Below are positions 7,587-16,961 of a stretch of DNA of 63,572 nucleotides, in pieces (position 1 is the stretch's first letter; every line of letters starts with the position of its first letter). The notes beneath the pieces were generated by a model that made no database searches, was not told where the DNA came from, and worked only from the letters and a program-made list of their open reading frames with translations. The position numbers and the translations under genes are program-made. Source of the DNA: a bacterium (GTDB lineage Bacteria; Babelota; Babeliae; Babelales; UASB340); contig DAOVPV010000008.1 in assembly GCA_030629005.1 (NCBI GenBank), positions 1-63,572 of the forward strand. The letters are read 5' to 3'.

Positions 7587-9896
7587 ATGAAAAAATTATA
7601 TATCCTATATTCTTCAATATTTTTTTTCATATTTGGACAAAATATTTTACCATTTAGAAATACTGAAGACTTAAATAAATATGCAAAACAACACAAAGAA
7701 TATCCTAAAATAGATAATACAAATTGGTTGAAACCAAACTACACATCATTTTATCAAAAAGAACAACCAACAATATTGCAAAACAAATTAAATCAAATAT
7801 TAAATATTTTAAGAATAAAAAGAACCTTATGGGATTTTAATTTATTCAAAAATCAATTGGAAAAAGTAAAACAAGTAAGCGATAAAAAGAATTATATAGT
7901 AAAACTTGAAAGTAATAATAGTAAATTTATTGTTTTTACAGACATATCTGGAGCCTTTCATTCTCTTGTAAGAAACCTCAATAAACTAATAGAACTAAAT
8001 TTATTAAACAAAAGCCTAGAAATTTTAGGCGACAATTATATAATTTTTAACGGAAATGTATTAGGAAACTCTCCTTATATTCTTGAAACATTTACTGTTT
8101 TATTAAAATTAATAGACAAGAATCCGAACAAAGTCTTTTTTATAGCTGGAAATTATGAATACAAAAATAATTGGCAAAATTTTGGCATTAAAAAAGAACT
8201 TATACTTAAGTCAAAAACAAATATACTTAATAAAATCCCGTTGGAAAAAGAACTACGAACATTTCTAAAATCATTACCTCTTGCAATATATATAACAGAT
8301 AAAAACAATAAAACAACTAGAATATCTTATTTTAATAGGAATTTTACAAGACTAAATGAAAGTTTCTTCGCTAACTTTCTAAAACAAAAACAAACAAAAA
8401 TAATAGAAGAATTTTCTCTAAAAAATACAGAAAAAAAACCAACTAAATTTAATTTAAATGTAATCTTAAACGGAGAAAATAAATTGTCCCAAAATAATAA
8501 TGGACTCTTTACACTTCTACCAGAAAAAGGGACTATTTCTTGGGGAGCATTATCATGTCCAACTGATTATGGACGAGAAGTATTTAACTTTTTAAATGAT
8601 GCCTTTTTAATAATTTCACCAGAAAACCAAAAAATTTCTCTTTACTATCAAAATGCAATAAAACAACCTGGTTATTCCTACCTAGAACAAAATATTTTCC
8701 AACAAATTTTAGGACAACAAAAAATTAAAACGAATGGCAATCTACAAAAAATAGCTACTCCTAAAATTGTGGCCAAACCAGATACAAAAACAAAAGAAGG
8801 TATAATAGCTCCAAAGGAAGCTGAAACTGAAATCTTTGAAGAGATAAGCATAGGAACAACACTAGACCTATCTGCAGAACTATCTGAAAACTCAAAACAA
8901 GTATTAAATGGTTTATTTTTAAAAATAAATGATACTAATTCAAAGGGAGGCATTAATAAACAAAAAATCAATTTAATATACATGGATGACAAATTCAATC
9001 CTGAACTTGCAAGGAAAAACATCCAAGAACTTATAAATTCAGGAATAAGCACTATTCTTTGTCCAATGGGAAGTCTCCAATTCAAAGCATATTCGCATTT
9101 TATGAAGGATGGTAAAATATCTGTATTTTTTCCTGAAGCAACATCTCCTGAATTTAGAGTTGCAACAAATAAAAATGTTGTTCACTTTTTCGCATCAGTA
9201 GACAGGGAAGCTCAGGTTCTATCTGAATATATGTTTGAAAATAATTATCCAAATAAAATAGCAATTTTTTATAGAGAAGAACCATTTGGCATAAAAGCAT
9301 ATGAAAAAACGGTTGAAATCCTACACAAACACAATTTTGTAAAAGGTCGAGATTGGATCGCTATTCCACACTCCCCATCATCTGTAGATGTTTCGGAAGA
9401 AGCTGAAAGAATTCAAAGATTTATACCCGATTCCATAATATTTTTAACATCAAGCATTCACGCTAAAAATCTTATAAATAACCTTGGGATGAACTTTCTG
9501 TTCAATAAAAAACTTTATGGATTAAGTTCTCTATCCGGAAAATCTTTTAAAACATTTATCAAAAACAAAAACTTAAAAATGATTAATACACAATTAACAC
9601 CATCAATAGATAACTTAGACATAGAAATTGTAAAAGAATTTAATGAATTAACAACAAAAAACAATATAAAACCTAGCTCATATTTATTAGAAGGCTATCT
9701 AGCAGCGAGCTTATTTTTATACTATCTTGAACAAATATCACCCCCAATGACAAACGAAAAAATAATGACTGAAATAGAAAACACTAGCAAATTAAACTAC
9801 AAGGGACTAACGCTAAACTTTAATCCCCAAAAAAGAGAATTAGCAAACACCGTTTGGCTTGATAATGATGAAGAAATTATAACTATTAATAATTAA
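7587..9896 (+). CDS. Exported protein: degenerate PPP phosphatase domain plus type-I periplasmic-binding domain
   Basis: 769 aa, strong SD AGGAGAG. The hydrophobic N-terminus (LYSSIFFFIFGQNIL) looks like a signal peptide. Residues about 110-375 align with the intact PPP phosphatases at 26161 and 59695, but the metal motifs are decayed: GDLHG became TDISG (D119), GDxVDRG became NGNVLGN (about 155), GNHE became GNYE (188-191). I infer a non-catalytic fold. Residues about 420-765 resemble Peripla_BP_6 / LivJ-type binding proteins: SIGTTLDLSAELSENSKQ, then KGGINKQKINLIYMDDKFNP, NPELARKNIQELI and KIAIFYREEPFGIKAYE. A linker at about 380-415 joins them. It probably senses a ligand outside the inner membrane for the adjacent channel-like protein. 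That coupling is inference from the operon. Confidence 0.75.
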   Translation: MKKLYILYSSIFFFIFGQNILPFRNTEDLNKYAKQHKEYPKIDNTNWLKPNYTSFYQKEQPTILQNKLNQILNILRIKRTLWDFNLFKNQLEKVKQVSDKKNYIVKLESNNSKFIVFTDISGAFHSLVRNLNKLIELNLLNKSLEILGDNYIIFNGNVLGNSPYILETFTVLLKLIDKNPNKVFFIAGNYEYKNNWQNFGIKKELILKSKTNILNKIPLEKELRTFLKSLPLAIYITDKNNKTTRISYFNRNFTRLNESFFANFLKQKQTKIIEEFSLKNTEKKPTKFNLNVILNGENKLSQNNNGLFTLLPEKGTISWGALSCPTDYGREVFNFLNDAFLIISPENQKISLYYQNAIKQPGYSYLEQNIFQQILGQQKIKTNGNLQKIATPKIVAKPDTKTKEGIIAPKEAETEIFEEISIGTTLDLSAELSENSKQVLNGLFLKINDTNSKGGINKQKINLIYMDDKFNPELARKNIQELINSGISTILCPMGSLQFKAYSHFMKDGKISVFFPEATSPEFRVATNKNVVHFFASVDREAQVLSEYMFENNYPNKIAIFYREEPFGIKAYEKTVEILHKHNFVKGRDWIAIPHSPSSVDVSEEAERIQRFIPDSIIFLTSSIHAKNLINNLGMNFLFNKKLYGLSSLSGKSFKTFIKNKNLKMINTQLTPSIDNLDIEIVKEFNELTTKNNIKPSSYLLEGYLAASLFLYYLEQISPPMTNEKIMTEIENTSKLNYKGLTLNFNPQKRELANTVWLDNDEEIITINN

Positions 9897-9925
9897 CTTT
9901 AACGATATAAAAAATTAGGAAAAAT

Positions 9926-10504
9926 ATGAAAAACGGAAAATTATTTGTAATTGCCGCTCCTTCTGGAGCAGGAAAAACAACTGTAACAAATGAAGTAATT
10001 AAAAGACTTTCACCTGAAATAAATATCTCAAAGGTAAGAACAACTACCACGAGAGCACCTCGACCAGGAGAAGTCAACGGCGTAGATTACGATTTTATAT
10101 CTATTCAAGAATTTGAAAAAAGAGAAAAAGAAGGCTATTTTCTTGAAACAACAAAATACAGTGGGCAACTCTATGGTTCTCCTAATTCTATTTTAGAAGA
10201 TCTAAACCTAGGAAAATCCTTTATTATAGTAACAGATCTTCCAGGAGTTCATGAACTTAAAAAGGTTGCACACTTTGCATGCTTTTTATGGATAACAGCA
10301 CCAAGCATTAATGAATTAAAAAACAGACTTATAAAAAGAGAAAACAACGAAAAAAATCATGTCGAAAAAAGATTAAAACTTGCTCAAGAAGAAATGAAAT
10401 ATGCTCAAAAACCACGCTTATTTGATTACAATGTAATAAACGATGTTTTTGACAAAACAGTTACAGAAATAATGAACTTAATTAAAAAAGAACTAACTAA
10501 TTAG
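9926..10504 (+). CDS. gmk: Guanylate kinase
   Basis: 192 aa. Converts GMP to GDP using ATP. P-loop APSGAGKT at residues 11-18, then the GMP-binding stretch TTTTRAPRPGEVNGVDYDF and KYSGQLYGSP. The usual DVQG motif is replaced by TDLPG, a mild divergence. Its 3' end overlaps the convergent transporter gene by 8 bases. It begins 29 bases after the binding-protein gene and may be read through from that operon. Confidence 0.92.
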   Translation: MKNGKLFVIAAPSGAGKTTVTNEVIKRLSPEINISKVRTTTTRAPRPGEVNGVDYDFISIQEFEKREKEGYFLETTKYSGQLYGSPNSILEDLNLGKSFIIVTDLPGVHELKKVAHFACFLWITAPSINELKNRLIKRENNEKNHVEKRLKLAQEEMKYAQKPRLFDYNVINDVFDKTVTEIMNLIKKELTN

Positions 10505-11393
10505 CCTTTAGCCTAACTTCATCTTTATAAAATAAATAAAGTCCTAGAATTATAAAACCCAAAGAAATAAAATAATGCCAAGTTATATTTTCGGATAAAA
10601 AGAAATAGCCATAAAAAGCTCCAAATATTGGACACAAGAAGCCTGCGCTTATAACAAAGGTGATAGAATATTTAGTTAATAACCAACCATAAAAATTATA
10701 AACAATTAAATTTGCAACAAGAACAAGTAAACTCGTCCAACCTAAAAATGGCCAGAAATCAAAAATTGGACAAGTTGCGGTTCCTTCTACAAAAAAAGAA
10801 GTTACAAGAGCGCCAATGCCTCCAAAAAGCATCGCCACACCATTTATCATTAAAAGGGAATACTTTTTATCTAAAAGTTTTTTAACTATAAACCACGCAT
10901 AAGCAGCACTAAAAACAGCAACTAATAAAACCATTTCGGGCAAAGATATTGAGAAAAATTCCATTCCAGTTTCGCGTATATCTGTTTGTGTTAAAAAAAT
11001 AGGAACAAGCCCTCCGATCCCCATAAGCATTCCAATTGTTTTTTTTACAGATAATTTTTCTTTTAATATAAAATAAGCCAACAATGCCGCAATAAATGGA
11101 GTCGCTGAATAAATTAAATTTGTTTTAGAAGAACTTAAGTATTGTAAAGCCCAAAATTCCGGTATAAATGCAAGGTAAACATGAAAAATCGCAACTTTTA
11201 TAAATAACCAAATATCTTTCTTTTTTATATAAAATTGTTTTCGTTTAAATAAATAAAGGAAAGAAAGCATTATACCTCCAGCCATAATCATTCGAAAACC
11301 AATTAAAAAAAATGGCTTAGCATAATTAAGAGCAATTTTCGCTATTGTAAAAGTTGAGGCAAGTATTGCATATAAGAGAACGACCAAAAACAT
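10497..11393 (-). CDS. EamA/DMT-family transporter
   Basis: 298 aa with about ten hydrophobic helices arranged as two EamA repeats (first about 1-130, second about 150-290). Features of the family include AILASTFTIAKIAL near the N-terminus and EFWALQYLSSSKTNLIYSAT in the first repeat. The substrate is unknown; members export amino acids, nucleotide sugars or metabolites. SD GGGAG precedes the ATG. It shares 8 bases with the end of gmk on the other strand. Confidence 0.85.
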   Translation of the reverse strand: MFLVVLLYAILASTFTIAKIALNYAKPFFLIGFRMIMAGGIMLSFLYLFKRKQFYIKKKDIWLFIKVAIFHVYLAFIPEFWALQYLSSSKTNLIYSATPFIAALLAYFILKEKLSVKKTIGMLMGIGGLVPIFLTQTDIRETGMEFFSISLPEMVLLVAVFSAAYAWFIVKKLLDKKYSLLMINGVAMLFGGIGALVTSFFVEGTATCPIFDFWPFLGWTSLLVLVANLIVYNFYGWLLTKYSITFVISAGFLCPIFGAFYGYFFLSENITWHYFISLGFIILGLYLFYKDEVRLKAN

Positions 11394-11418
11394 GAAAATC
11401 TCCCGTTATTTAATTGTA

Positions 11419-12498
11419 TTAACTTCCAACTTTTTTGTTATAAAAATAAAAGGCCAATATAAATAAAACTATAATTGGAAAATAAAACAAAAGAATAGCA
11501 CCATAGCCTAAAAATGCGAGTGTTTTTATAATATTTAACAAAATATAAGAAATTAGAAAAAGAAAACCACTTAAGAAAATTCCAATCAAAAGATTACTTT
11601 TACTTTTTGCAAAATAAATTATCAAAAACAAAGACAAGAATGGAAAAAGAAACTGCCATAAAATTTGAGCTATTCTTTTATTTTTTTCTATTAAAATATC
11701 CAAAAATTTTATAGTTTTATCACTCCTATTTATATCCATTTGCATATTTTCTAAATTATTAAGTTCACGTAATGTATAAAACTTTAAATCTTTACGATCT
11801 AAAAATCTTTCTTGCGAATCTATAAACTGATTTAAATTAATCTCAGTTTTTTCGAAACTAGAAATATATGCATGATCTAGAGATATGTTTTGTATTGTTC
11901 CATTTTTTAACAATAAAATATTATTTGCCAAAAAACCACTTTGAGCATTCACAATATACTGTTGACCGCTTTTCTCCTTAAAAAAGAGCAGCAACTTAAC
12001 AAACTCTAATTTTTGATTATTTTTAAGTTGCTTTTCAAAAAATATTGTAAAATTTGAAGATATATTATGAAACTTCTTTGGACACAAACTTGCAAAATGT
12101 TTTTGTGCCAAATTTAAAATAAGCTGTTTTCCTTTTTTGTAAGTCTGAGGCGCAAACTCAGTAACAATAGGAACATACAAAATTAATATCGACAATGAAA
12201 AAACAAATAAAGATTTTGTTAACGCATATCTAGATTTCCTAAAATAATAAATCAACAAAATCTCATCTTCTACATACAAATTACCAATAACCATCAACAC
12301 AGAAAGACACGACGCTATTGGAATCGCAAATTGCGACATCAAGGGAAGCATTAATATAAAAACCATAATTCCTGCACTAAAAGATGATATTGCAGGTAGT
12401 CTTAAAAACATATCACTTGACGCTAAAATCAAAATCAAAATTATAAAATAAATAAAAAAATTTTTATAAAATCTTTTTAAAAAAAAGGTGAACAACAT
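11419..12498 (-). CDS. LptF/LptG-family permease for lipopolysaccharide export
   Basis: 359 aa. Topology fits YjgP/YjgQ proteins: three N-terminal helices (about 10-115), a soluble periplasmic domain (about 120-265), and three C-terminal helices (about 270-355). The phrase VIGNLYVEDEILLIYYFRKS resembles the coupling segment with LptB. LptF and LptG form the inner-membrane LPS extractor; I cannot tell which one this is. The family fits the lipid A genes at 47-50 kb. The SD is weak. Confidence 0.8.
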   Translation of the reverse strand: MLFTFFLKRFYKNFFIYFIILILILASSDMFLRLPAISSFSAGIMVFILMLPLMSQFAIPIASCLSVLMVIGNLYVEDEILLIYYFRKSRYALTKSLFVFSLSILILYVPIVTEFAPQTYKKGKQLILNLAQKHFASLCPKKFHNISSNFTIFFEKQLKNNQKLEFVKLLLFFKEKSGQQYIVNAQSGFLANNILLLKNGTIQNISLDHAYISSFEKTEINLNQFIDSQERFLDRKDLKFYTLRELNNLENMQMDINRSDKTIKFLDILIEKNKRIAQILWQFLFPFLSLFLIIYFAKSKSNLLIGIFLSGFLFLISYILLNIIKTLAFLGYGAILLFYFPIIVLFILAFYFYNKKVGS

Positions 12499-12599
12499 TA
12501 TGGCAAATCTCGCATCCTGCGTTTAACCACTATCTGCAAATAAAAATTTAACTTTAAACAATTTTGAAACAAATTCAGGATCCAATTATTTAATAAAAA

Positions 12600-13412
12600 T
12601 CATTCAATAGCTGAATTATCTATAATTTTTATTCGTTCAATTTTTACAGCAAAACCTGAAATACTATCTATATCAACAATAACACCATCAATTGCAAATG
12701 GAGGAATAGATGCTGGTACAAATTTAGCAGGTAATTGTGTTACAAATTTGTTAATAATAACTTCTTTTTCCATACCAATTACAGAATCTATAGACCCACA
12801 ACAACCAAGATCTGTTATATAAGCAGTTCCTTTAGGTAAAATTCTTTCATCAGCAGTTTGCACATGAGTGTGTGTACCAAAGAAACCAGAAATCTTCCCA
12901 TCTAAAAAATTAGCCAATGCTTGTTTTTCGGCTGTGGTCTCTGCATGAAAATCTACAAAGATTGTATTTGTTTTTGTTTTTAAAAAAGTTAATAATGACT
13001 CCGCTTTCTTAAATGGACAGTCTATAGTTTCTCTCATAAAACCACGTCCCTGTAAATTCATAACTGCTACGAACTTACCATTCACCTGATAAATAGCATA
13101 GCCATGTCCCGGACATTCTGTAGGAAAGTTTGCAGGACGGATTAATTTATCCGTCCTGTTTAAAAAATCATAAATTTCTCTATTTACCCATATGTGATTT
13201 CCAGAAGTAATTGTATCTACACCTGCAGCAACTAGTTTATGAACTATTTTTTCTGTTATTCCACGGCCACTCTTTGCTGAATTTTCACCATTTACAACAA
13301 TAGAATCTAGCGAATACTTATCCTTTAATTCAGGAAGATGTTTTAAAAAAACAGCTAAACCTGCAGGCCCAATAATATCACCTACAAATAAAAATCTTAA
13401 ATTACTAGACAT
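12600..13412 (-). CDS. ymdB: YmdB-family metallophosphoesterase
   Basis: 270 aa from the ATG at 13412 (SD GGTGA; a TTG twelve bases upstream is also in frame). Motifs of the TIGR00282 family: FVGDIIGPAG, VVNGENSAKSGRG, ITSGNHIW, FVDFHAETTAEK, GTHTHVQTAD, ITDLGCCG. Characterised members are 2',3'-cyclic nucleotide phosphodiesterases with a di-iron site. It lies 17 bases after rny, the same pairing as in Bacillus, which suggests a shared role in RNA turnover. Confidence 0.92.
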   Translation of the reverse strand: MSSNLRFLFVGDIIGPAGLAVFLKHLPELKDKYSLDSIVVNGENSAKSGRGITEKIVHKLVAAGVDTITSGNHIWVNREIYDFLNRTDKLIRPANFPTECPGHGYAIYQVNGKFVAVMNLQGRGFMRETIDCPFKKAESLLTFLKTKTNTIFVDFHAETTAEKQALANFLDGKISGFFGTHTHVQTADERILPKGTAYITDLGCCGSIDSVIGMEKEVIINKFVTQLPAKFVPASIPPFAIDGVIVDIDSISGFAVKIERIKIIDNSAIE

Positions 13413-13429
13413 TTTAATCACCAATAAAG

Positions 13430-14977
13430 TTATTTAGCATACTCAATAATTCGCTTTTCCCTAATAACATTAATCTTTATTTGTCCTGGGAAATTTACCT
13501 CATCTTCTACTCGTTTAGCAATATCTCTGGCCAATACCATAGAACTTTCATCATCCATTGAAATCTCATCAACGATTATTCTAATTTCTCTACCAGCCTG
13601 AAGAGCATATGCCTTTTTAACACCATCAAAGCTTAAAGCTATCTCCTCTAACGCCTCAAGACGCTTTACATAAGTTGTTAGAGTTTCACGTCTAGCACCT
13701 GGTCTAGAAGCAGAAATCGCATCGGCTATATGAGTAATCAATCCATAAATCGTTTTAGCAGGAACCTCATCATGGTGACTTGCAATTGCATTAACAATAA
13801 TAGGATCTTCCCCATATTTTTTTGCCAAATCAGCACCAACTATTGCATGGGGACCTTCAACATCAGCAGATACCGCTTTACCAATATCATGAAACAAACC
13901 ACATCTTGCAGCAATCTCTTCACTAAATCCAAGCTCTGCCGCAATCATTCTTGAAAAGTACGCAACTTCTTTACTGTGTATTAAATTATTTTGTGTATAA
14001 CTAGTTCTAAAATACAAAGCACCCAATAACTTTACAAGCTCGGGATGAACACCTCTTAAATTGAACTCTAAAACAGCTTGGCGACCAACTTCTTCTATTG
14101 TCTGATCAATTTCATCCTGGCACTTAGCCACAACTTCTTCTATTCTAGTTGGATTTATTCGACCATCTTGAATTAATTTATTCAAAGCCCTTTTTGCAAC
14201 TTCACGTCTTATTGGATTAAAACCTGAAATAGTAATAACTTCTGGGGTATCACCAATAACAAACTCCATGCCTGTTGTCATTTCCAATGCCTTAATATTT
14301 CGGCCTTCTTTACCAATAATTCTACCTTTCATATCTTCACTTGGTAAATTTATAACACTGGAAGAATGTAATGTAACTTGATCCGAAAGAACTCTTTGCA
14401 TTGCAGTTGTTAATATAGATGTTGCTTTCTCTTTTGCAATAATATTTGTTTCTTCATCGACCTTTGCAATCCATTTTTGTTTTTCAAGCTTTACTTCTTT
14501 TTCTATAGCTTCTATTAAAATTCTACGAGCTTCGTCTTGACTCATACCACCAACTTTTTCCAGCTTTACAACTAAATCATTATGTAATTTTTTTATCTTT
14601 ATTTCATCTAGACTTAAAACATCCAAACGTCGCAAAAGATCACGCTCTTTTTGCTGCAACTCTCTTCTTAAATCGTCTACTAAAGTTTCTCGTTGTTCAA
14701 TTACATCTTCTTTTCTTTGCAACTTATGTTCAGGCTTTTCTCGCTCCATTCGTTCTCTTCTAACCTCAAAATCAAAATCACTTCTACGCTTATAAAGCTC
14801 TTTTTTCAAGTTAGAAAAAGCTTCACGCTTTTCTCTTTCAGCATAAGTTTTTGTATCTGCCAAAATTTTTTGTGCAGATGATTTTAGTTTAGATAGACTT
14901 TGTTTTTTCATAGTATAATAAAAAAACATTACGATAATACCAAGAGCTAATCCTGATATAAAAATTGTTATTAACAT
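13430..14977 (-). CDS. rny: Ribonuclease Y
   Basis: 515 aa from the ATG at 14977, chosen because AGGGA is well placed before it and the protein then begins with the expected membrane anchor (TIFISGLALGIIVMFFYY). An earlier in-frame codon at 15013 would add 12 residues. Next come a long coiled coil (about 25-190), a KH domain (GRIIGKEGRNIKALE) and an HD domain (LFHDIGKA) whose metal site cuts RNA. It is a membrane-bound endonuclease that starts mRNA decay. It sits downstream of a terminator that separates it from zapA and is followed by ymdB. Confidence 0.95.
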   Translation of the reverse strand: MLITIFISGLALGIIVMFFYYTMKKQSLSKLKSSAQKILADTKTYAEREKREAFSNLKKELYKRRSDFDFEVRRERMEREKPEHKLQRKEDVIEQRETLVDDLRRELQQKERDLLRRLDVLSLDEIKIKKLHNDLVVKLEKVGGMSQDEARRILIEAIEKEVKLEKQKWIAKVDEETNIIAKEKATSILTTAMQRVLSDQVTLHSSSVINLPSEDMKGRIIGKEGRNIKALEMTTGMEFVIGDTPEVITISGFNPIRREVAKRALNKLIQDGRINPTRIEEVVAKCQDEIDQTIEEVGRQAVLEFNLRGVHPELVKLLGALYFRTSYTQNNLIHSKEVAYFSRMIAAELGFSEEIAARCGLFHDIGKAVSADVEGPHAIVGADLAKKYGEDPIIVNAIASHHDEVPAKTIYGLITHIADAISASRPGARRETLTTYVKRLEALEEIALSFDGVKKAYALQAGREIRIIVDEISMDDESSMVLARDIAKRVEDEVNFPGQIKINVIREKRIIEYAK

Positions 14978-15011
14978 TTTATAATTCCCTAATTTTAAAA
15001 AATAAACCCTC

Positions 15012-15050
15012 AAAAAAAAATTAACATTAAGGTATTAACCATAATGTTAA
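15012..15050 (-). terminator. Intrinsic terminator after zapA
   Basis: TTAACATTA (15021-15029) pairs with TAATGTTAA (15042-15050), with an inner GGT/ACC stem. On the minus strand nine T follow immediately (15020-15012). It ends the ZapB-like/zapA unit just before rny. Confidence 0.85.
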
Positions 15051-15123
15051 TTGTATAAAAAGGAACTATAAACTTAATAAAATCTATAATTCAAAAATCA
15101 TTACAAAAAAAATAACTAAGTAA

Positions 15124-15402
15124 CTAACTAATTTTGGAATCCAACAAAATATCTAAATTCGAAATTTTATTTTGCATATCCACAAAAGACTTATTCTTTT
15201 GTTTTAACTCTCTAGTCAAATGTAAAGCCAACATAACAGCAGATACATAACCATCCGCTATATTCATCGTATTTGCAATTTCTTTCATTCGACTATCAAC
15301 AGATGCAACATCATCCAAAACTTGCTGTTCACTATCATCCGTAGCAAAAGTATAACTCTTGCCAAAAATAGTTGCTTGAATTTTTTTTAATTCTTTTTCC
15401 AT
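15124..15402 (-). CDS. zapA: Cell division protein ZapA
   Basis: 92 aa. ZapA binds and bundles FtsZ. The N-terminal globular part (KIQATIFGKSYTFATDDSEQQ), the central VDSRMKEIANTM stretch and the C-terminal coiled coil match the family, including MLALHLTRELK. It follows the coiled-coil gene at 15409 by 6 bases, so the two are surely co-translated. Confidence 0.88.
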   Translation of the reverse strand: MEKELKKIQATIFGKSYTFATDDSEQQVLDDVASVDSRMKEIANTMNIADGYVSAVMLALHLTRELKQKNKSFVDMQNKISNLDILLDSKIS

Positions 15403-15408
15403 AATTAG

Positions 15409-15669
15409 CTACTTTACTATTTCTTTGTTTTTTTCTTCTAGGGAGCTTATCGTATCGAGCAAATCTTTAATAGAATCCATAATCACCGTTTTCTCGCCCT
15501 GCAAGTCACCTGAAACCTTATCCTTAGATAAAAGCGACTCTTCCATTCGGACACATTTAGTCAACAACAATTCGTTTTCTTTTTTTAACTTACTATTTTC
15601 ATTTTGCAAGTCCAAGTTCTTCTGAACTATTTGTAGAATCTTAGACTCTAGCTCCTCTAACTGCTTCAT
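15409..15669 (-). CDS. Small coiled-coil protein, ZapB-like
   Basis: 86 aa, almost wholly coiled coil with heptads (LESKILQIVQKNLDLQNENS, then LKKENELLL). Start supported by AGGTAGAG. Short pure coiled coils directly upstream of zapA are typical of ZapB-like septal proteins, but the sequence itself is too simple for a firm family call. Function inferred from the neighbour. Confidence 0.7.
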   Translation of the reverse strand: MKQLEELESKILQIVQKNLDLQNENSKLKKENELLLTKCVRMEESLLSKDKVSGDLQGEKTVIMDSIKDLLDTISSLEEKNKEIVK

Positions 15670-15718
15670 TTTTCTCTACCTTTTTATACAATCAAAGGTT
15701 AATAAATTTGTACAAAAC

Positions 15719-15748
15719 ACACATCGACAATATATAAGGGCAACGTGT
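15719..15748 (-). terminator. Possible terminator after rplT
   Basis: On the minus strand ACACGTTG pairs with CGATGTGT (8 pairs, two of them G-U) and is followed by GTTTTG. It lies between rplT and the ZapB-like gene. Confidence 0.45.
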
Positions 15749-15763
15749 CTTATTTCAAGTATT

Positions 15764-16111
15764 TTACTTTTTAGCCATTTCTACTAATTGTGTAAAGGCT
15801 TTTGGTTCAAAAATAGCGAGCTGACTAAGCATTTTTCTGTTTAACTTTATATTCAATTTATTTAATGAATTAATAAACCGACTATAGCTAGTATCATGCT
15901 TTTTGCATGCAGCGCTTATTCTTGAAATAAAAAGAGCTCTAAAATCTCTTTTCTTTAACTTTCTACCAATAAAAGCAAACTCCATTGCTCTTACCAAAGT
16001 TTCATAAGCTTTCTTAAAAGCTCGACTACGCAAACCCCAGAACCCTTTGGCTCGCTTTAGTACGCGCTTATGACGCTTTTTTGTTACAACCCCTCGTTTA
16101 ACTCTACTCAT
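15764..16111 (-). CDS. rplT: 50S ribosomal protein L20
   Basis: 115 aa, normal length. The N-terminus SRVKRGVVTKKRHKRVLKRA and the segment AFIGRKLKKRDFRALFISRI are diagnostic. L20 is needed for early 50S assembly and often represses its own operon. It is last in recA-infC-rpmI-rplT. SD AAGGAT. Confidence 0.97.
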   Translation of the reverse strand: MSRVKRGVVTKKRHKRVLKRAKGFWGLRSRAFKKAYETLVRAMEFAFIGRKLKKRDFRALFISRISAACKKHDTSYSRFINSLNKLNIKLNRKMLSQLAIFEPKAFTQLVEMAKK

Positions 16112-16157
16112 AATAATCCTTCATGGAAGTATAATTGTCGTTTAATAATATTTAAAA

Positions 16158-16352
16158 CTAATTAGGCATAAGTGACTGTATTTTTTTAATATCAGCTTTT
16201 TCAAAATAATCACCAGATCTTAATTGCCTTACATTCTTATTACTCTTTGCCCAGGCATGATGTCTTCTGTAAGCCTTAGCCCTTTTTATTTTACCACCAC
16301 TTTTTTTCTTAAATCTTTTTTTACACCCAGAGTGAGTTTTCATTTTTGGCAT
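16158..16352 (-). CDS. rpmI: 50S ribosomal protein L35
   Basis: 64 aa. PKMKTHSGCKKRFKKKSGGK and RAKAYRRHHAWAKS are typical of L35. It lies between infC and rplT in the universal order, with SD AAAGGA well spaced. Confidence 0.97.
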   Translation of the reverse strand: MPKMKTHSGCKKRFKKKSGGKIKRAKAYRRHHAWAKSNKNVRQLRSGDYFEKADIKKIQSLMPN

Positions 16353-16379
16353 ACTAAATCCTTTAAAACATTAATTCAT

Positions 16380-16949
16380 CTATTTTAAATAAAAAATTTT
16401 AGACCAAAAAGGACCACCTCGTTGCTCTTTTTCTTCAACAAGAGTTCCTAAATTTTGCTCTTCTAAATCTCTATTAATTCTATTAAAAAAATTATTTCCC
16501 AGCTCTCTTATCATTATAAACTCTCGCCCTCTAAACTGTATGGTAAACTTCACCTTCTTGCCTTCCTTTAGAAAGCCAATTGCACGATCTAGCTTAGTTT
16601 TATAATCATTATCATCTATATTAGGGCGAAGCTTAATCTCTTTTATATGAATTATTTTTTGCTTTTTCTTCGCTTCACTTTGTTGTTTCTTCTTCCTGTA
16701 CAAAAACTTACCAAAATCCATTATCTTGGCAATAACAACACCATCCGTTTCCCCAACCTGAACTAAATCAAGATCAGCAGTTTCCGCAGCCTGTAAAGCT
16801 TCAGATTTAGATATAACGCCAAGATTTTCTCCAACATTATCTATAACCTGCAACGTAGAAACTCTAATTCTTTCATTTATAAAATAATTTGCCGCTAAAA
16901 GTTTATCATTCCTATCAATCTCAAAACGTCTGCTTCTAAATTTACTCAC
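16380..16949 (-). CDS. infC: Translation initiation factor IF-3 (GTG start)
   Basis: 189 aa. The N-domain contains YFINERIRVSTLQVIDNVGE. The basic linker RKKKQQSEAKKKQK follows, and the C-domain has KEIKLRPNIDDNDYKTKL. The best start is GTG at 16949, with SD AAGGGA eight bases upstream. That SD overlaps the recA stop (TAAGGGA), so infC is probably translationally coupled to recA. IF-3 genes often use rare starts for autoregulation; here GTG rather than ATT. Only 12 bases separate it from recA, an unusual partner for this operon. Confidence 0.96.
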   Translation of the reverse strand: MSKFRSRRFEIDRNDKLLAANYFINERIRVSTLQVIDNVGENLGVISKSEALQAAETADLDLVQVGETDGVVIAKIMDFGKFLYRKKKQQSEAKKKQKIIHIKEIKLRPNIDDNDYKTKLDRAIGFLKEGKKVKFTIQFRGREFIMIRELGNNFFNRINRDLEEQNLGTLVEEKEQRGGPFWSKIFYLK

Positions 16950-16961
16950 TAATATATTCCC

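Noticed and set aside
15021-15050. Further copy of the dispersed palindrome (contains AACATT and AATGTT)
   Set aside because: The arms are separated by 14 bases and the AATCGGAAGA head is missing; it is a normal terminator with a T9 tail.
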